Under the pieces are notes generated by a model. It saw only the letters and a list, made by a program, of their open reading frames with translations. It made no database searches and was not told where the DNA came from. This document shows, in pieces, positions 36,481-45,164 of a stretch of DNA of 64,000 bases (its first letter is position 1; each line of letters starts with the position of its first letter). The DNA comes from JAGRKR01 sp041397725. GTDB taxonomy: Bacteria > Pseudomonadota > Alphaproteobacteria > Rhizobiales > Hyphomicrobiaceae. The stretch covers positions 62,001-126,000 of the forward strand of contig JAWKVZ010000009.1 of NCBI GenBank assembly GCA_041397725.1. The letters are read 5' to 3'. The position numbers and the translations under genes were made by a program.

Positions 36481-37296
36481 ATGGGAAGTGGAATGCGCAG
36501 CAGCTTGTCACAGGACATTGCCGACCCCCGCCAACTGGCGCTGGCGTTCGTCGAGCGCGTTGCGGGGCTGAGATCGCCTGCGGTCGTCGCGGAGCACTTC
36601 CAGAAGCTCGTCCAGAGGCTCGGCTGGTCGAATGTCGTGTGCGTCCAGTTCGACGAGATGGGGGCGCCCGACCCCGGGTCCCTGCTGATGTGCACGCGGC
36701 CGGAGGCGTGGGTGCGGGAGTACGTGGCGCGCGGCTATTTTCATGTCGATCCCATCTGCCGGGCGCTGGCGCGGACGGATGTGCCCTTCACCTGGGCGGA
36801 AGCGGTCGGCGGGAGGCGGCTCGATCCGGAGGAAGAGGAGGTCATGCAACATGCCGCCGGGTACGGCATGGACTGTGGCTTCGTCGTGCCCATTTTCGAT
36901 GCCGGCGGCGAGTTCGGTGTGGTCAGCATCGGCGGCAAGGGCAAGGCGCCGTGCCGGGCAGAGCGGACCGCGCTGACGATGGCGGCGACCCTGGCGCACT
37001 GCCGGTTGTCCGTGCTGGCAGCCAGGGCGCGCGAGCGGGCGATCGGCCTGACCGAGCGCGAGCGGGAATGCCTGATGTGGATCGCTGAAGGAAAGTCCGA
37101 CTGGCAGATCGGCCGCATCCTCGACATCAGCGCCAAGACGGTGAACTACCACGTCGAGAACGTGAAGCGGAAACTCGGCGTGGCGACGCGTGTGCAGGCC
37201 GTCGTGATGGCGCTTCGGCATGCGCGCAGCGGCCCCGCACGGGGCGAGCGGCCTGTCGCGGCCGATGCAACTCGAATAGCGCTAAATCGCTCTTAA
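36481..37296 (+). CDS. LuxR-type autoinducer-binding regulator (LuxR solo)
   Basis: 271 residues: autoinducer-binding domain (about 20-175) and LuxR helix-turn-helix (about 188-250, LTERERECLMWIAEGKSDWQIG, then TVNYHVENVKRKLG). Residues contacting AHL in TraR are all kept at exactly the same spacing: W77, Y81, D90 and W105 correspond to TraR W57, Y61, D70 and W85. No luxI synthase is in the window. Start is either ATG 36481 or, better placed after GGGAAGTGG, ATG 36493. TTGACA at 36385-36390 is a possible -35. Divergent from the lactonase-like gene. Confidence 0.9.
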   Translation: MGSGMRSSLSQDIADPRQLALAFVERVAGLRSPAVVAEHFQKLVQRLGWSNVVCVQFDEMGAPDPGSLLMCTRPEAWVREYVARGYFHVDPICRALARTDVPFTWAEAVGGRRLDPEEEEVMQHAAGYGMDCGFVVPIFDAGGEFGVVSIGGKGKAPCRAERTALTMAATLAHCRLSVLAARARERAIGLTERERECLMWIAEGKSDWQIGRILDISAKTVNYHVENVKRKLGVATRVQAVVMALRHARSGPARGERPVAADATRIALNRS

Positions 37297-37585
37297 CGGC
37301 TTTCTCCGTATCGTAGGCAGTCTGACGAGGATGCGAGCGACCGCGCGCGGGTGCGGCGCGTCGTGTTTCGTCGGGTGCAGGCGATTGGGGGGCGGTGACG
37401 GCTGCTCCATTGGCCTGTACGTGCCGCGCTGGGGCGCGATCGATGTTGGAGGGCGCGCTCGCGCAGTCCCTCGACGTCGTGACCGACGCTCCGATCGAAG
37501 AGGTAGGGCGCGCTCGAGGCTCGCATGGGACCGCACGGCGTTTCCAGCCAGCCCCGACCGCACGCGAAAGCGGAGTTTGCCGTCA

Positions 37586-39862
37586 ATGAGCATGTCGGAT
37601 GGTCTGGGCGCGGTTCCGGGCAAGCTCGGCGCATGGCGTGAGCGGCTGGTCCTGCCGGTGTTCGTGGTCACGATCTTCCTCTCGGCGTTCCTTCTGTTCG
37701 CAGTCCAGCCGATGTTCGCCAAGATGGTCACGCCCAAGCTCGGCGGGACGCCGGCGGTGTGGTCCGTGGCCATGGTCTTCTTCCAGGCCGTGCTGCTGGC
37801 GGGCTACGGCTTCGCCCACGCGCTCAACCGCACGCTGACGCCGCGCCAGGCGGTCCTCACCCATGTCGGCGTCTGCGCCGTCGTGGCGCTCGTCGGGCTG
37901 CCCATCGCTTTCGATCAGACGCTCGGCGCACCGCCGAGCCAGGGCCAGGCCTTCTGGCTGATCGGCGTCTTCGCGCTGTCCGTCGGACTGCCGTTCTTTT
38001 CGGTGTCGGCGAATGGTCCGCTCTTGCAGGCCTGGTTCTCGCGCAGCGGCCACGCCCACGCGGGCGATCCTTATTTCCTCTACGGCGCGTCCAACCTCGG
38101 CAGCTTCGCCGCCCTGCTGGCCTATCCGTTCGTGATCGAGCCGTGGCTGGCGCTCAAGACCCAAAGCACGCTCTGGGGCGTCGGCTTCGTGCTTCTCGCC
38201 GTCAGCATTGCCGCTTCCGGTTTCGTCGCCATGAGCGGCAGCGCCGCGGCGGGGGCCTGCCTGAAGCCGTCGCAGGCGCGCGATGCTGGCGCGGCCATCG
38301 GCTGGCAGAAGCGGGCCGCGTGGATTGCGCTCGCCTTCGTGCCGTCCGCGCTGCTGGTGGCGGTCACCGCCCACATCTCGACGGACATCGCAACCGTGCC
38401 GCTGCTGTGGGTCCTGCCCCTGGCGCTGTTCCTGCTGACCTTCGTCCTCGCGTTCTCGAGCCGCGGCGAGCGTCTGCACGTCAAGCTCCTGGCGCTGCAG
38501 CCGGCGGTGCTGGCCGTGCTGGTGGCCATCGTCGTGCTGCCGCGCATCGCGCCGCTCGGCGTGGTGCTGGCCGCGCATCTCGGCTTCTTCTTCGTCTCGG
38601 CCATGATCTGCCACGGCGAGCTCTACCGCCGGCGTCCGCAGGCGAGCCGGCTGACCGAGTTCTATCTCTACGTCTCGCTCGGCGGCGTGCTCGGCGGCGT
38701 CTTCGCGAGCCTGGTGGCCCCTGCGATCTTCAACGACATTCTCGAATATCCGCTGCTGATCATCGCGGCTGCCCTGGCGCGGCCGGGCCTGCGCGCCGAG
38801 GTGCGCAGGGTCGGCATCGCGCGCGTGGCTATTATCGCTGGCGCGGTGGCGCTGGCGTTCGTGGCGCTGCAGGCCGGGCGCGTGGTGCTGCCGATGCTCG
38901 TCGGCCTCGGGGCTCTGCTCGTCCTGGCCGGTACGATCGTGATCTCGCGCGAGGCGCCGCTGCGGCTGGTGGCGGCCACGGTCCTCGCCGTGCTCCTGCA
39001 GCAGCTCGGCATGAACGGCTCCGAGATCGTCTCGCGCACGCGCAGCTTCTTCGCCGTCCACACAGTGCGCCAGACGGAGGACGGGCGGGCCCGCTACCTC
39101 GTGCACGGCAGCACGGTGCACGGGGCGGAATGGGTGCGCACGGCGGACGGTGCGCCGGTGAAGAGCCGACCGGAGCCTGCCAGCTACTTCTATCGCGGCG
39201 GTCCCTATGCGGCGGCCATCGAGGCGGCGCGTCAGGTGCATGGGGGCAAGCTCGGCCGCGTGGCGGTCGTCGGCCTCGGCATGGGCTCGCTCGCCTGTCA
39301 CGCCAGGAGCGGGGAGGGCTGGGAGTTCTTCGAGATCGATCCCGAGGTGGTGCGCATCGCGCGTGACCGCTCGGTGTTCCGCTCGTTCACGGCCTGCGCC
39401 CCCGGTGCGCCTGTGGTGCTGGGCGACGGGCGGCTGACGCTGGCCGAGGCCAAGCCGGGTTACGACCTCATCATCCTCGATGCGTTCTCTTCCGATGCGG
39501 TGCCCGTGCATCTGCTGACGGCGGAGGCGCTGGCCATGTATGCGGCCAAGCTCTCGCCGAAAGGCGCGATCGTCTTCAACATCACCAACCGCCACATGCT
39601 GCTCGACCAGGTGGTGGCGGGGGCTGCCGGCTCGGCCGGCCTGATGGCCTGGCACAAGCGTGATCAGGCGGTCTTGCCCCCGTTCGCGGCCTCGCTGCAG
39701 GCGCGCGCGCACGTGGCGATCGCCGCCCGGCGGCCGGAGCATGTCGGCCGGATCTCCGCCGACACGAGCTGGTCGAAGGCCGAAGCCGGACCGGCAGGCC
39801 GGGTGTGGACCGACGACTATTCGAACATCATGGATCCCGTGCGGCGCAAGCTCGGCTGGTAA
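37586..39862 (+). CDS. Membrane-bound spermidine synthase-like fusion protein
   Basis: 758 residues. The first ~500 contain about a dozen hydrophobic helices (first: LPVFVVTIFLSAFLLFAVQP). The C-terminal ~230 form a SAM-dependent methyltransferase-like fold of the spermidine synthase family: VAVVGLGMGSLACH (glycine loop), FFEIDPEVVRIA (acidic strand end), and YDLIILDAFSSDAVPVHLLT. These fused spermidine synthases are widespread in proteobacteria but their reaction is not established; aminopropyl transfer is inferred only from the fold. ATG 37586 has GGAG upstream; 37297-37585 shows no other gene. Confidence 0.85.
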   Translation: MSMSDGLGAVPGKLGAWRERLVLPVFVVTIFLSAFLLFAVQPMFAKMVTPKLGGTPAVWSVAMVFFQAVLLAGYGFAHALNRTLTPRQAVLTHVGVCAVVALVGLPIAFDQTLGAPPSQGQAFWLIGVFALSVGLPFFSVSANGPLLQAWFSRSGHAHAGDPYFLYGASNLGSFAALLAYPFVIEPWLALKTQSTLWGVGFVLLAVSIAASGFVAMSGSAAAGACLKPSQARDAGAAIGWQKRAAWIALAFVPSALLVAVTAHISTDIATVPLLWVLPLALFLLTFVLAFSSRGERLHVKLLALQPAVLAVLVAIVVLPRIAPLGVVLAAHLGFFFVSAMICHGELYRRRPQASRLTEFYLYVSLGGVLGGVFASLVAPAIFNDILEYPLLIIAAALARPGLRAEVRRVGIARVAIIAGAVALAFVALQAGRVVLPMLVGLGALLVLAGTIVISREAPLRLVAATVLAVLLQQLGMNGSEIVSRTRSFFAVHTVRQTEDGRARYLVHGSTVHGAEWVRTADGAPVKSRPEPASYFYRGGPYAAAIEAARQVHGGKLGRVAVVGLGMGSLACHARSGEGWEFFEIDPEVVRIARDRSVFRSFTACAPGAPVVLGDGRLTLAEAKPGYDLIILDAFSSDAVPVHLLTAEALAMYAAKLSPKGAIVFNITNRHMLLDQVVAGAAGSAGLMAWHKRDQAVLPPFAASLQARAHVAIAARRPEHVGRISADTSWSKAEAGPAGRVWTDDYSNIMDPVRRKLGW

Positions 39863-40005
39863 TCGGCGTCCGGCGCGTTCGGCTCCCGCACACCGGTTCC
39901 TGACCCCCGGCCCTCGGGCCGGGCGCGCATGGCATGTTCCCTTGGGCGCGTTCCTGGTCTATTGAGGCGGCAAAGCCCATCAACGACCCGCGCAAGGGGC
40001 GGAGC

Positions 40006-41487
40006 ATGCAGGACCGAGCCAATTCAGCCAAGCCCAAGAATCTCGTCGAGGGGACATCCGGCCCCTGGGAGATCGTCGTCGGCATGGAGATCCACGCCCA
40101 GGTGGCGACCCAGGCGAAGCTCTTCTCCGGAGCCTCGACCGCTTTCGGCGGGGCGCCCAACAGCCACGTGTCTCTGGTCGATGCCGCCATGCCGGGCATG
40201 CTGCCGGTGATCAACGAGGCCTGCGTCGCGCAGGCCGTGCGCACCGGCCTCGGCCTCAAGGCCGCGATCAATCTGGTCTCCGTCTTCGACCGCAAGAACT
40301 ACTTCTATCCCGACCTGCCGCAGGGGTATCAGATCTCGCAGTTCAAGAGCCCGATCGTGGGCGAAGGACGCGTGCTCGTCGATCTGCCCGACGGCGACCA
40401 GATCGAGGTCGGCATCGAGCGTCTGCACCTCGAGCAGGACGCCGGCAAGTCGATCCACGACATCGATCCGGCCAATTCCTACGTCGACCTCAACCGCTCG
40501 GGCGTGGCGCTGATGGAGATCGTCTCGCGGCCCGACATGCGCTCCGCCGATGAGGCGAAGGCCTATGTCGGCAAGCTGCGCACGATCCTGCGCTATCTCG
40601 GCACGTGCGACGGCGACATGGACAAGGGCAATCTGCGCGCCGACGTCAACGTCTCCGTGCGCCGGCCCGGCGACCCGCTCGGTACGCGCTGCGAGATCAA
40701 GAACGTCAATTCGATCCGCTTCATCGGCCAGGCGATCGAGGTCGAGGCGCGGCGCCAGATCGCCATCATCGAGGACGGCGGTACGATTGATCAGGAGACG
40801 CGCCTGTTCGACGCCGCCAAGGGCGAGACCCGCTCGATGCGCTCGAAGGAGGAGGCGCACGACTACCGCTATTTCCCCGATCCGGACCTGCTGCCGCTCG
40901 AGCTGACGGCGGACTACGTCGCGGCACTCGAGGCCGATCTGCCGGAGTTGCCGGACGAGAAGAAGGCGCGGTTCATGGCCAGCTACGGGCTCAGCGCTTA
41001 CGATGCCGGCGTTCTGGTCGCCGAGCGGGAGAACGCCAGCTACTTCGAGGCCGTTGCCAAGGGGCGCGACGGCAAGCTGGCGGCGAACTGGGTCATCAAC
41101 GAGCTTTTCGGCCGGCTCAACAAGGAAGGCCTGGAGATCGGCGCCTCGCCCGTCTCCGCCGGCCAGCTCGGCTCCATCGTCGATCTCATCGCTTCGGACA
41201 CGATCTCCGGCAAGATCGCCAAGGAGCTCTTCGAGATCGTCTGGAGCGAGCCCGGCGCCGATCCCGCCGCGGTCGTCGAGGCGCGCGGCATGCGCCAGGT
41301 CACCGATACCGGCGCCATCGAGGCCGCGATCGATCAGGTGATCGCCGCCAATCCCGACAAGGTCGAGCAGGTCAAGGCCAAGCCGACCATGCTCGGCTGG
41401 TTCGTCGGGCAGGTGATGAAGACGACCGGCGGCAAGGCCAATCCGCAGGCGGTGAACGCGCTGCTCAAGGCCAAGCTCGGCATCTGA
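40006..41487 (+). CDS. gatB: Aspartyl/glutamyl-tRNA amidotransferase subunit B
   Basis: 493 residues. With GatA and GatC it converts Glu-tRNA(Gln) and Asp-tRNA(Asn) to the amide forms. Conserved start WEIVVGMEIHAQVATQAKLF, then FYPDLPQGYQISQF, IHLEQDAGKS-type RLHLEQDAGKS, RADVNVSVR, and KEEAHDYRYFPDPDL. The C-terminal YqeY-like tail domain ends ALLKAKLGI. GGGGCGGAG precedes ATG 40006. gatA and gatC are not in the window, so gatB is separate from gatCA or follows an unusual order. Confidence 0.96.
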   Translation: MQDRANSAKPKNLVEGTSGPWEIVVGMEIHAQVATQAKLFSGASTAFGGAPNSHVSLVDAAMPGMLPVINEACVAQAVRTGLGLKAAINLVSVFDRKNYFYPDLPQGYQISQFKSPIVGEGRVLVDLPDGDQIEVGIERLHLEQDAGKSIHDIDPANSYVDLNRSGVALMEIVSRPDMRSADEAKAYVGKLRTILRYLGTCDGDMDKGNLRADVNVSVRRPGDPLGTRCEIKNVNSIRFIGQAIEVEARRQIAIIEDGGTIDQETRLFDAAKGETRSMRSKEEAHDYRYFPDPDLLPLELTADYVAALEADLPELPDEKKARFMASYGLSAYDAGVLVAERENASYFEAVAKGRDGKLAANWVINELFGRLNKEGLEIGASPVSAGQLGSIVDLIASDTISGKIAKELFEIVWSEPGADPAAVVEARGMRQVTDTGAIEAAIDQVIAANPDKVEQVKAKPTMLGWFVGQVMKTTGGKANPQAVNALLKAKLGI

Positions 41488-41704
41488 GCCCCCGCAGGGG
41501 CGGTACAGCGCCACTTCAAGATCGCGTGATCGGGGGGCGGACGGTGCGGGTTGCCCGTTCCCCGCCGCTGCACGCGCAATTAGGGTGACAGGGATCGGGA
41601 GGGCGGCGCCTTGCGCGTCCGGCGCGACCGATCAGACTCTGGTATGCACGCGCGGGCCGGTGCCCGCCGCAGTTCTTCTTGCAGTCAACCTGTGGAGCCT
41701 CGTC

Positions 41705-42685
41705 ATGGTCCTTCAAACGCGTCGCAGTTTCGTCCTGTCGGCAGCGGCCGCCGGAGCCACTTTGGGCCTTGCCGGGCCGGTTGAGTTTTTCCCGTCCGCC
41801 GCCGCAGCAGCGGGCGATGCGCATCCCCTCAATCCCAAGGCGCTCAAGTTTCACAAGTTCAAGGTAGGCGACATCGAGGTGACGACGGTCCTCGATGGCG
41901 CGATCTTCCGCGACCACAATCCGGGCTTCGTCAAGAACGCCAGCGTCGATCAGGTGAAGGCATCGCTCAAGGCGGCCGGATTGGCGGACGACAGGGTGCC
42001 GAACAGCTACACGGTGACGTTCGTCAGGATCGGCGGGCGCACCATCATGTTCGATTCCGGCAACGGCGCCGGGCGCAACCCGCTGGTCGGGCATCTCGCC
42101 GCCAACGCCAAGGCGGCCGGCATCGACGTGAGCAAGCTCAGCGCCATCGTCGTCACGCACTTCCATCCCGACCACATCTTCGGGCTGCTGACCAAGGAGA
42201 ACGGGCAGGTCTACGCCAATACCGAGATCGTCGTGCCCGACAGCGAGTATGCCTTCTGGTCCGACCCGGGCGTCGTGGCCAAGCTGCCGAAGGCGCGCCA
42301 GGGCATCGCCAAGCGCGTGCAGGCCTCCATGCCCAAGTGGAAGAACCTGAAGCGCGTTGCGGTTGGCAAGGAGGCGGTGGCGGGCGTGCGCGCTGTCGCC
42401 ACCAACGGCCACACACCCGGCCACACCAGCTATATGCTCGGCTCGGGCAGCGGCCAGTTCATGGTGCTGGGCGATGTCACCAGCATTCCCGCCGTCAACA
42501 TGCGCAATCCCGGCTGGCACGTCATGTTCGACCAGGATGCCAAGATGGCCGAGGCGACGCGGCGACGCACATTCGACAAGGCCGTCGCCGACAAGATCAT
42601 CTGCAGCGGCTACCACTGGGGCATGCCCGGCGCCGGCAGCGTCGTGAAGGATGGCAACGGCTACGCGTTCGTACCTGTCGGCTGA
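41705..42685 (+). CDS. Tat-exported metallo-beta-lactamase-fold hydrolase
   Basis: 326 residues. Twin-arginine signal QTRRSFVLSAAAAGATLGLA, ending in Ala-rich AAAAAG. Zinc motif THFHPDHIFG (HxHxDH), later His in GHTPGHTSY, Asp in LGDVTSI and His in YHWGMPG. Resembles exported lactonase- or quorum-quenching-like MBL proteins; substrate unknown. GGAG precedes ATG 41705. It is the second MBL-fold hydrolase within 6 kb, but only this one is exported. Confidence 0.87.
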   Translation: MVLQTRRSFVLSAAAAGATLGLAGPVEFFPSAAAAAGDAHPLNPKALKFHKFKVGDIEVTTVLDGAIFRDHNPGFVKNASVDQVKASLKAAGLADDRVPNSYTVTFVRIGGRTIMFDSGNGAGRNPLVGHLAANAKAAGIDVSKLSAIVVTHFHPDHIFGLLTKENGQVYANTEIVVPDSEYAFWSDPGVVAKLPKARQGIAKRVQASMPKWKNLKRVAVGKEAVAGVRAVATNGHTPGHTSYMLGSGSGQFMVLGDVTSIPAVNMRNPGWHVMFDQDAKMAEATRRRTFDKAVADKIICSGYHWGMPGAGSVVKDGNGYAFVPVG

Positions 42686-42740
42686 CCGCGGATGAGCGAC
42701 GGCTCATGGCTGGACCGTCTCGGGGGCGGGCGCGTCGGGA

Positions 42741-42983
42741 TCAGAGTCCGGCGCGCACGAGCCTGAGACGGCAGGTTGGGTTGAGCTTGCGGAAGTTGCG
42801 TCTGACGCACGCCTTGACCGTTTCAATGGTGGCGCCCGGCTGGATGCACAAACGCCGGACATCGGTTTCGCACGCTGCGCGGATCGCGGGGGTCACCTCT
42901 CTCGGCAACTCCATCGCCCCAATGGGGGCGCCGAACGCCACGAGTGCTGCGGTCGCCACGAAGGCTCTTGCTGTAATCTTCAC
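42741..42983 (-). CDS. Small exported protein with a cysteine-rich repeat
   Basis: 80 residues from GTG 42983: signal peptide MKITARAFVATAALVAFGAP, then a single repeat with C-x8-C-x13-C-x10-C spacing (AACETDVRRLCIQPG, VKACVRRNFRKLNPTC). This spacing fits the small Cys-rich repeat found in Golgi protein GLG1/ESL-1 and in many rhizobial secreted proteins. Role unknown. The GTG start is chosen because it gives the complete signal peptide. Confidence 0.7.
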   Translation of the reverse strand: MKITARAFVATAALVAFGAPIGAMELPREVTPAIRAACETDVRRLCIQPGATIETVKACVRRNFRKLNPTCRLRLVRAGL

Positions 42984-43614
42984 TATTCTGGTCCGATCGA
43001 CTGACTGAAGACCCAGGTCGTGCCCGGGCGGGCCTTTTCTTGCGTCGAGTATGGCAGAAGTGCGACGGCGGGCAGCGCGTCAAGCGCACTCAGCCTTAAC
43101 CAAGGGCGGAAGCGCGGCGGGCCGCGACAGAAGGTGGGGGGCACGCATGTCCGACGCGCCAGAGATCGGATGTTCGGGCTGAGGGATGTCCGGGAGCTGC
43201 TGCTGAACGCCGGACACGCCCGGCTCGGGTGTTCCGTCGCCCGCCAGGCCCGCCTCGGAGCCGTTGAAACCTCACGGAAATTGTCATGGTCGACCGGTCA
43301 GCCTCAGTTTGGCGCGCGCGGCGGCTGACGACGGGGTCTGGCGCGTCGATCCCGCCTGCGGAAGGCTGAGCGTCCGTATACGGTGCAGCGCCTTTTGCAA
43401 GGTCGCCCGGGCTGTGGCCCGGCAAGGCCTGCCGCAACGTCGCGGGCGATCGGTCGCAGGGGCGGGAGAGCGACCAGGCCGCCCCGCGGCGCCCCCGCGG
43501 GAGGATCTGCGCGGTTCCCCAGGCCGGTGTCGGGCTCTTGTCGGGTCATCGGCTTCAGGGCACAGTGCGCGCCGCAATTCCCTCATGATCAGTGGTACGG
43601 AGATCCGGCTCGCC
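42984..43614. other. Intergenic region, no supported gene
   Basis: More than 600 bases with only improbable reading frames. One small hairpin is seen, CCGGGC-TGTG-GCCCGG (43407-43422). It must contain the promoter of the nitroreductase gene and, at its left end, that of the small Cys-rich gene. A decayed gene cannot be excluded. Confidence 0.35.
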
Positions 43615-44457
43615 ATGACTGATACCGCACGCCCCACCGCGGGCGCCAAGACGGACGCGCTCAAACTTCGCTACGGCCCGTCGGCCATGCCCGCAGCCGG
43701 CCCGTGGAACGCGACGCTGGACGTGCTTCTCGGCCATCGCTCGGTGCGTGGCTACACCAGCGAGCCCGTGCCGGCAGGCACGCTCGAGACGCTGATCGCG
43801 GCGGCGCAGTCGGCTGCGACGAGCTCCAACCTGCAAACCTGGTCGGTGCTGTCGGTCAACGATGCGGCCAAGCGCAAGGTGCTCATGGAGGTCGCCAACA
43901 ACCAGAAGCACATCACGGAGTCGCCGATCTTCCTGTGCTGGCTCGCCGATCTCTCCCGCAATGGTCGCATGGCCGAGCAGGAAGGCTTCACGCTGGAGGG
44001 GCTGCCCTACATCGAGACGTTCCTCGTTGCGGCCATCGATGCCGCCCTGGCGGCGCAGAACGCGGTCGTGGCGGCCGAGTCGCTCGGGCTCCACACCGTC
44101 TATATCGGCGCGCTCCGCAACGATCCCGAGCGCGTGGCGAAGCTGCTGGAGCTGCCGCCCGGCGTGGTCTGCGTGTTCGGCCTGTGCGTCGGGCACGCCA
44201 GGGCCGAGACCAAGAGCGAGGTCAAGCCGCGCCTGCCGCAATCGGCCATCCTCTTCCACGAGCGCTACGACACGAGCGGCGAGGCGGAAAAGCGTCGCGC
44301 CTACGACGCCGAGATGACCGCCTTCTCCAAGCGCCATGAAATGTCCCAGTACACCTGGACGGAGCGGGTCAAGTCGCGGCTCGGTCCACTCAAGGGCATG
44401 AGCGGTCGCCACAAGCTGAAGGCCGCCTTGCGCAGTCTCGGCTTCCCGCTGTCCTGA
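43615..44457 (+). CDS. NfsA/FRP-type FMN nitroreductase
   Basis: 280 residues, cytoplasmic. NAD(P)H-dependent FMN oxidoreductase fold: LGHRSVRGYTSEPVPAGTLE, AQSAATSSNLQTWSV (FMN phosphate contacts), AAIDAALAAQNAVVAAESLGL and VYIGALRNDPERVA. Members reduce nitro compounds, quinones or flavins; the physiological substrate is unknown. ATG 43615 has GGAG 12 bases upstream; ATG 43585 is an alternative giving 10 extra residues. Confidence 0.88.
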   Translation: MTDTARPTAGAKTDALKLRYGPSAMPAAGPWNATLDVLLGHRSVRGYTSEPVPAGTLETLIAAAQSAATSSNLQTWSVLSVNDAAKRKVLMEVANNQKHITESPIFLCWLADLSRNGRMAEQEGFTLEGLPYIETFLVAAIDAALAAQNAVVAAESLGLHTVYIGALRNDPERVAKLLELPPGVVCVFGLCVGHARAETKSEVKPRLPQSAILFHERYDTSGEAEKRRAYDAEMTAFSKRHEMSQYTWTERVKSRLGPLKGMSGRHKLKAALRSLGFPLS

Positions 44458-44548
44458 TGACGCCTTGCGCAGGCACCGGCGGTCGCGCTTGCCTGCGGGC
44501 CTGCGATCGCCGATGCTCGGTCATCCCACGTCGCCACGAGGTCCCACC

Positions 44549-45118
44549 ATGTTGAAGCTGTACTTCTCGCCTTTCACCAGCTCGCTGGCCACCCACATCG
44601 CCCTCATCGAGGCCGGCGCCGCGTTCGAGCTGGTGCCGCGGCTGATGTCGAAACAGGAGACACGCTCTCCCGAGTATCTGGCCATCAACCCCGAAGGCAA
44701 GGTGCCGGCGCTCGTCACGCAGGGCGGACGCGTGCTCACGGAGGTGGCGGCGACGCTCTATTACATCGCCCGCACCCATCCGGCCGCCAAGCTCTGGCCG
44801 GAAGGCGATCTCGAGGCCGAGGCGCAGGCGATCTCGTGGATGTCGTTCGTCGCCTCGACGATGCATGGCTCGCGCTCGAAGGGTCCCGAGCATGTCGTCT
44901 CGGCCTTCACGGTGGCCAACACGCGGCTCGGCGACCGGCCCTGGGCGATCGGCAACTATTCGGTCGCCGATATCCATCTCTTCCGCGTTTTCTGGCGCTT
45001 CAGCACGACCGTCGAGGGGCTGGCGGGCAAGTTCCCGGCTCTCGAGGCGCATGCCGAGCGCATGATGGCGCGCCCTGCCGTGCAGAAGGCGATGGCGGTC
45101 GAGAAGACCTACGGCTGA
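44549..45118 (+). CDS. Glutathione S-transferase family protein
   Basis: 189 residues: thioredoxin-like N-terminal domain (KLYFSPFTSSLATHIALIEAG, then NPEGKVPALV with the cis-Pro that binds glutathione) and an all-helical C-terminal domain with YSVADIHLFRVFW. Conjugates or reduces electrophiles with glutathione. GAGG precedes ATG 44549. It follows the nitroreductase by 91 bases on the same strand; together they look like a small detoxification unit. Confidence 0.9.
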   Translation: MLKLYFSPFTSSLATHIALIEAGAAFELVPRLMSKQETRSPEYLAINPEGKVPALVTQGGRVLTEVAATLYYIARTHPAAKLWPEGDLEAEAQAISWMSFVASTMHGSRSKGPEHVVSAFTVANTRLGDRPWAIGNYSVADIHLFRVFWRFSTTVEGLAGKFPALEAHAERMMARPAVQKAMAVEKTYG

Positions 45119-45164
45119 GCTTGCGCCGGACGCTGCTGCGATCGGCGCCTCGCCGCCCGCACCA

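Noticed and set aside
37583..39742. Long minus-strand frame opposite the spermidine-synthase-like gene
   Set aside because: Low-complexity Arg/His/Glu/Gln-rich translation without motifs; the plus strand carries membrane helices and a Rossmann-like domain.
42741..42983. Idea that the small Cys-rich protein is a toxin or bacteriocin
   Set aside because: The cysteine spacing fits a common rhizobial secreted repeat, and no immunity, export or processing gene is adjacent.
43020..43328. Plus-strand frame in the 631-base gap before the nitroreductase
   Set aside because: Arg/Gly/Ser-rich with no motif or ribosome-binding site, and the next frame overlaps it; treated as non-coding.
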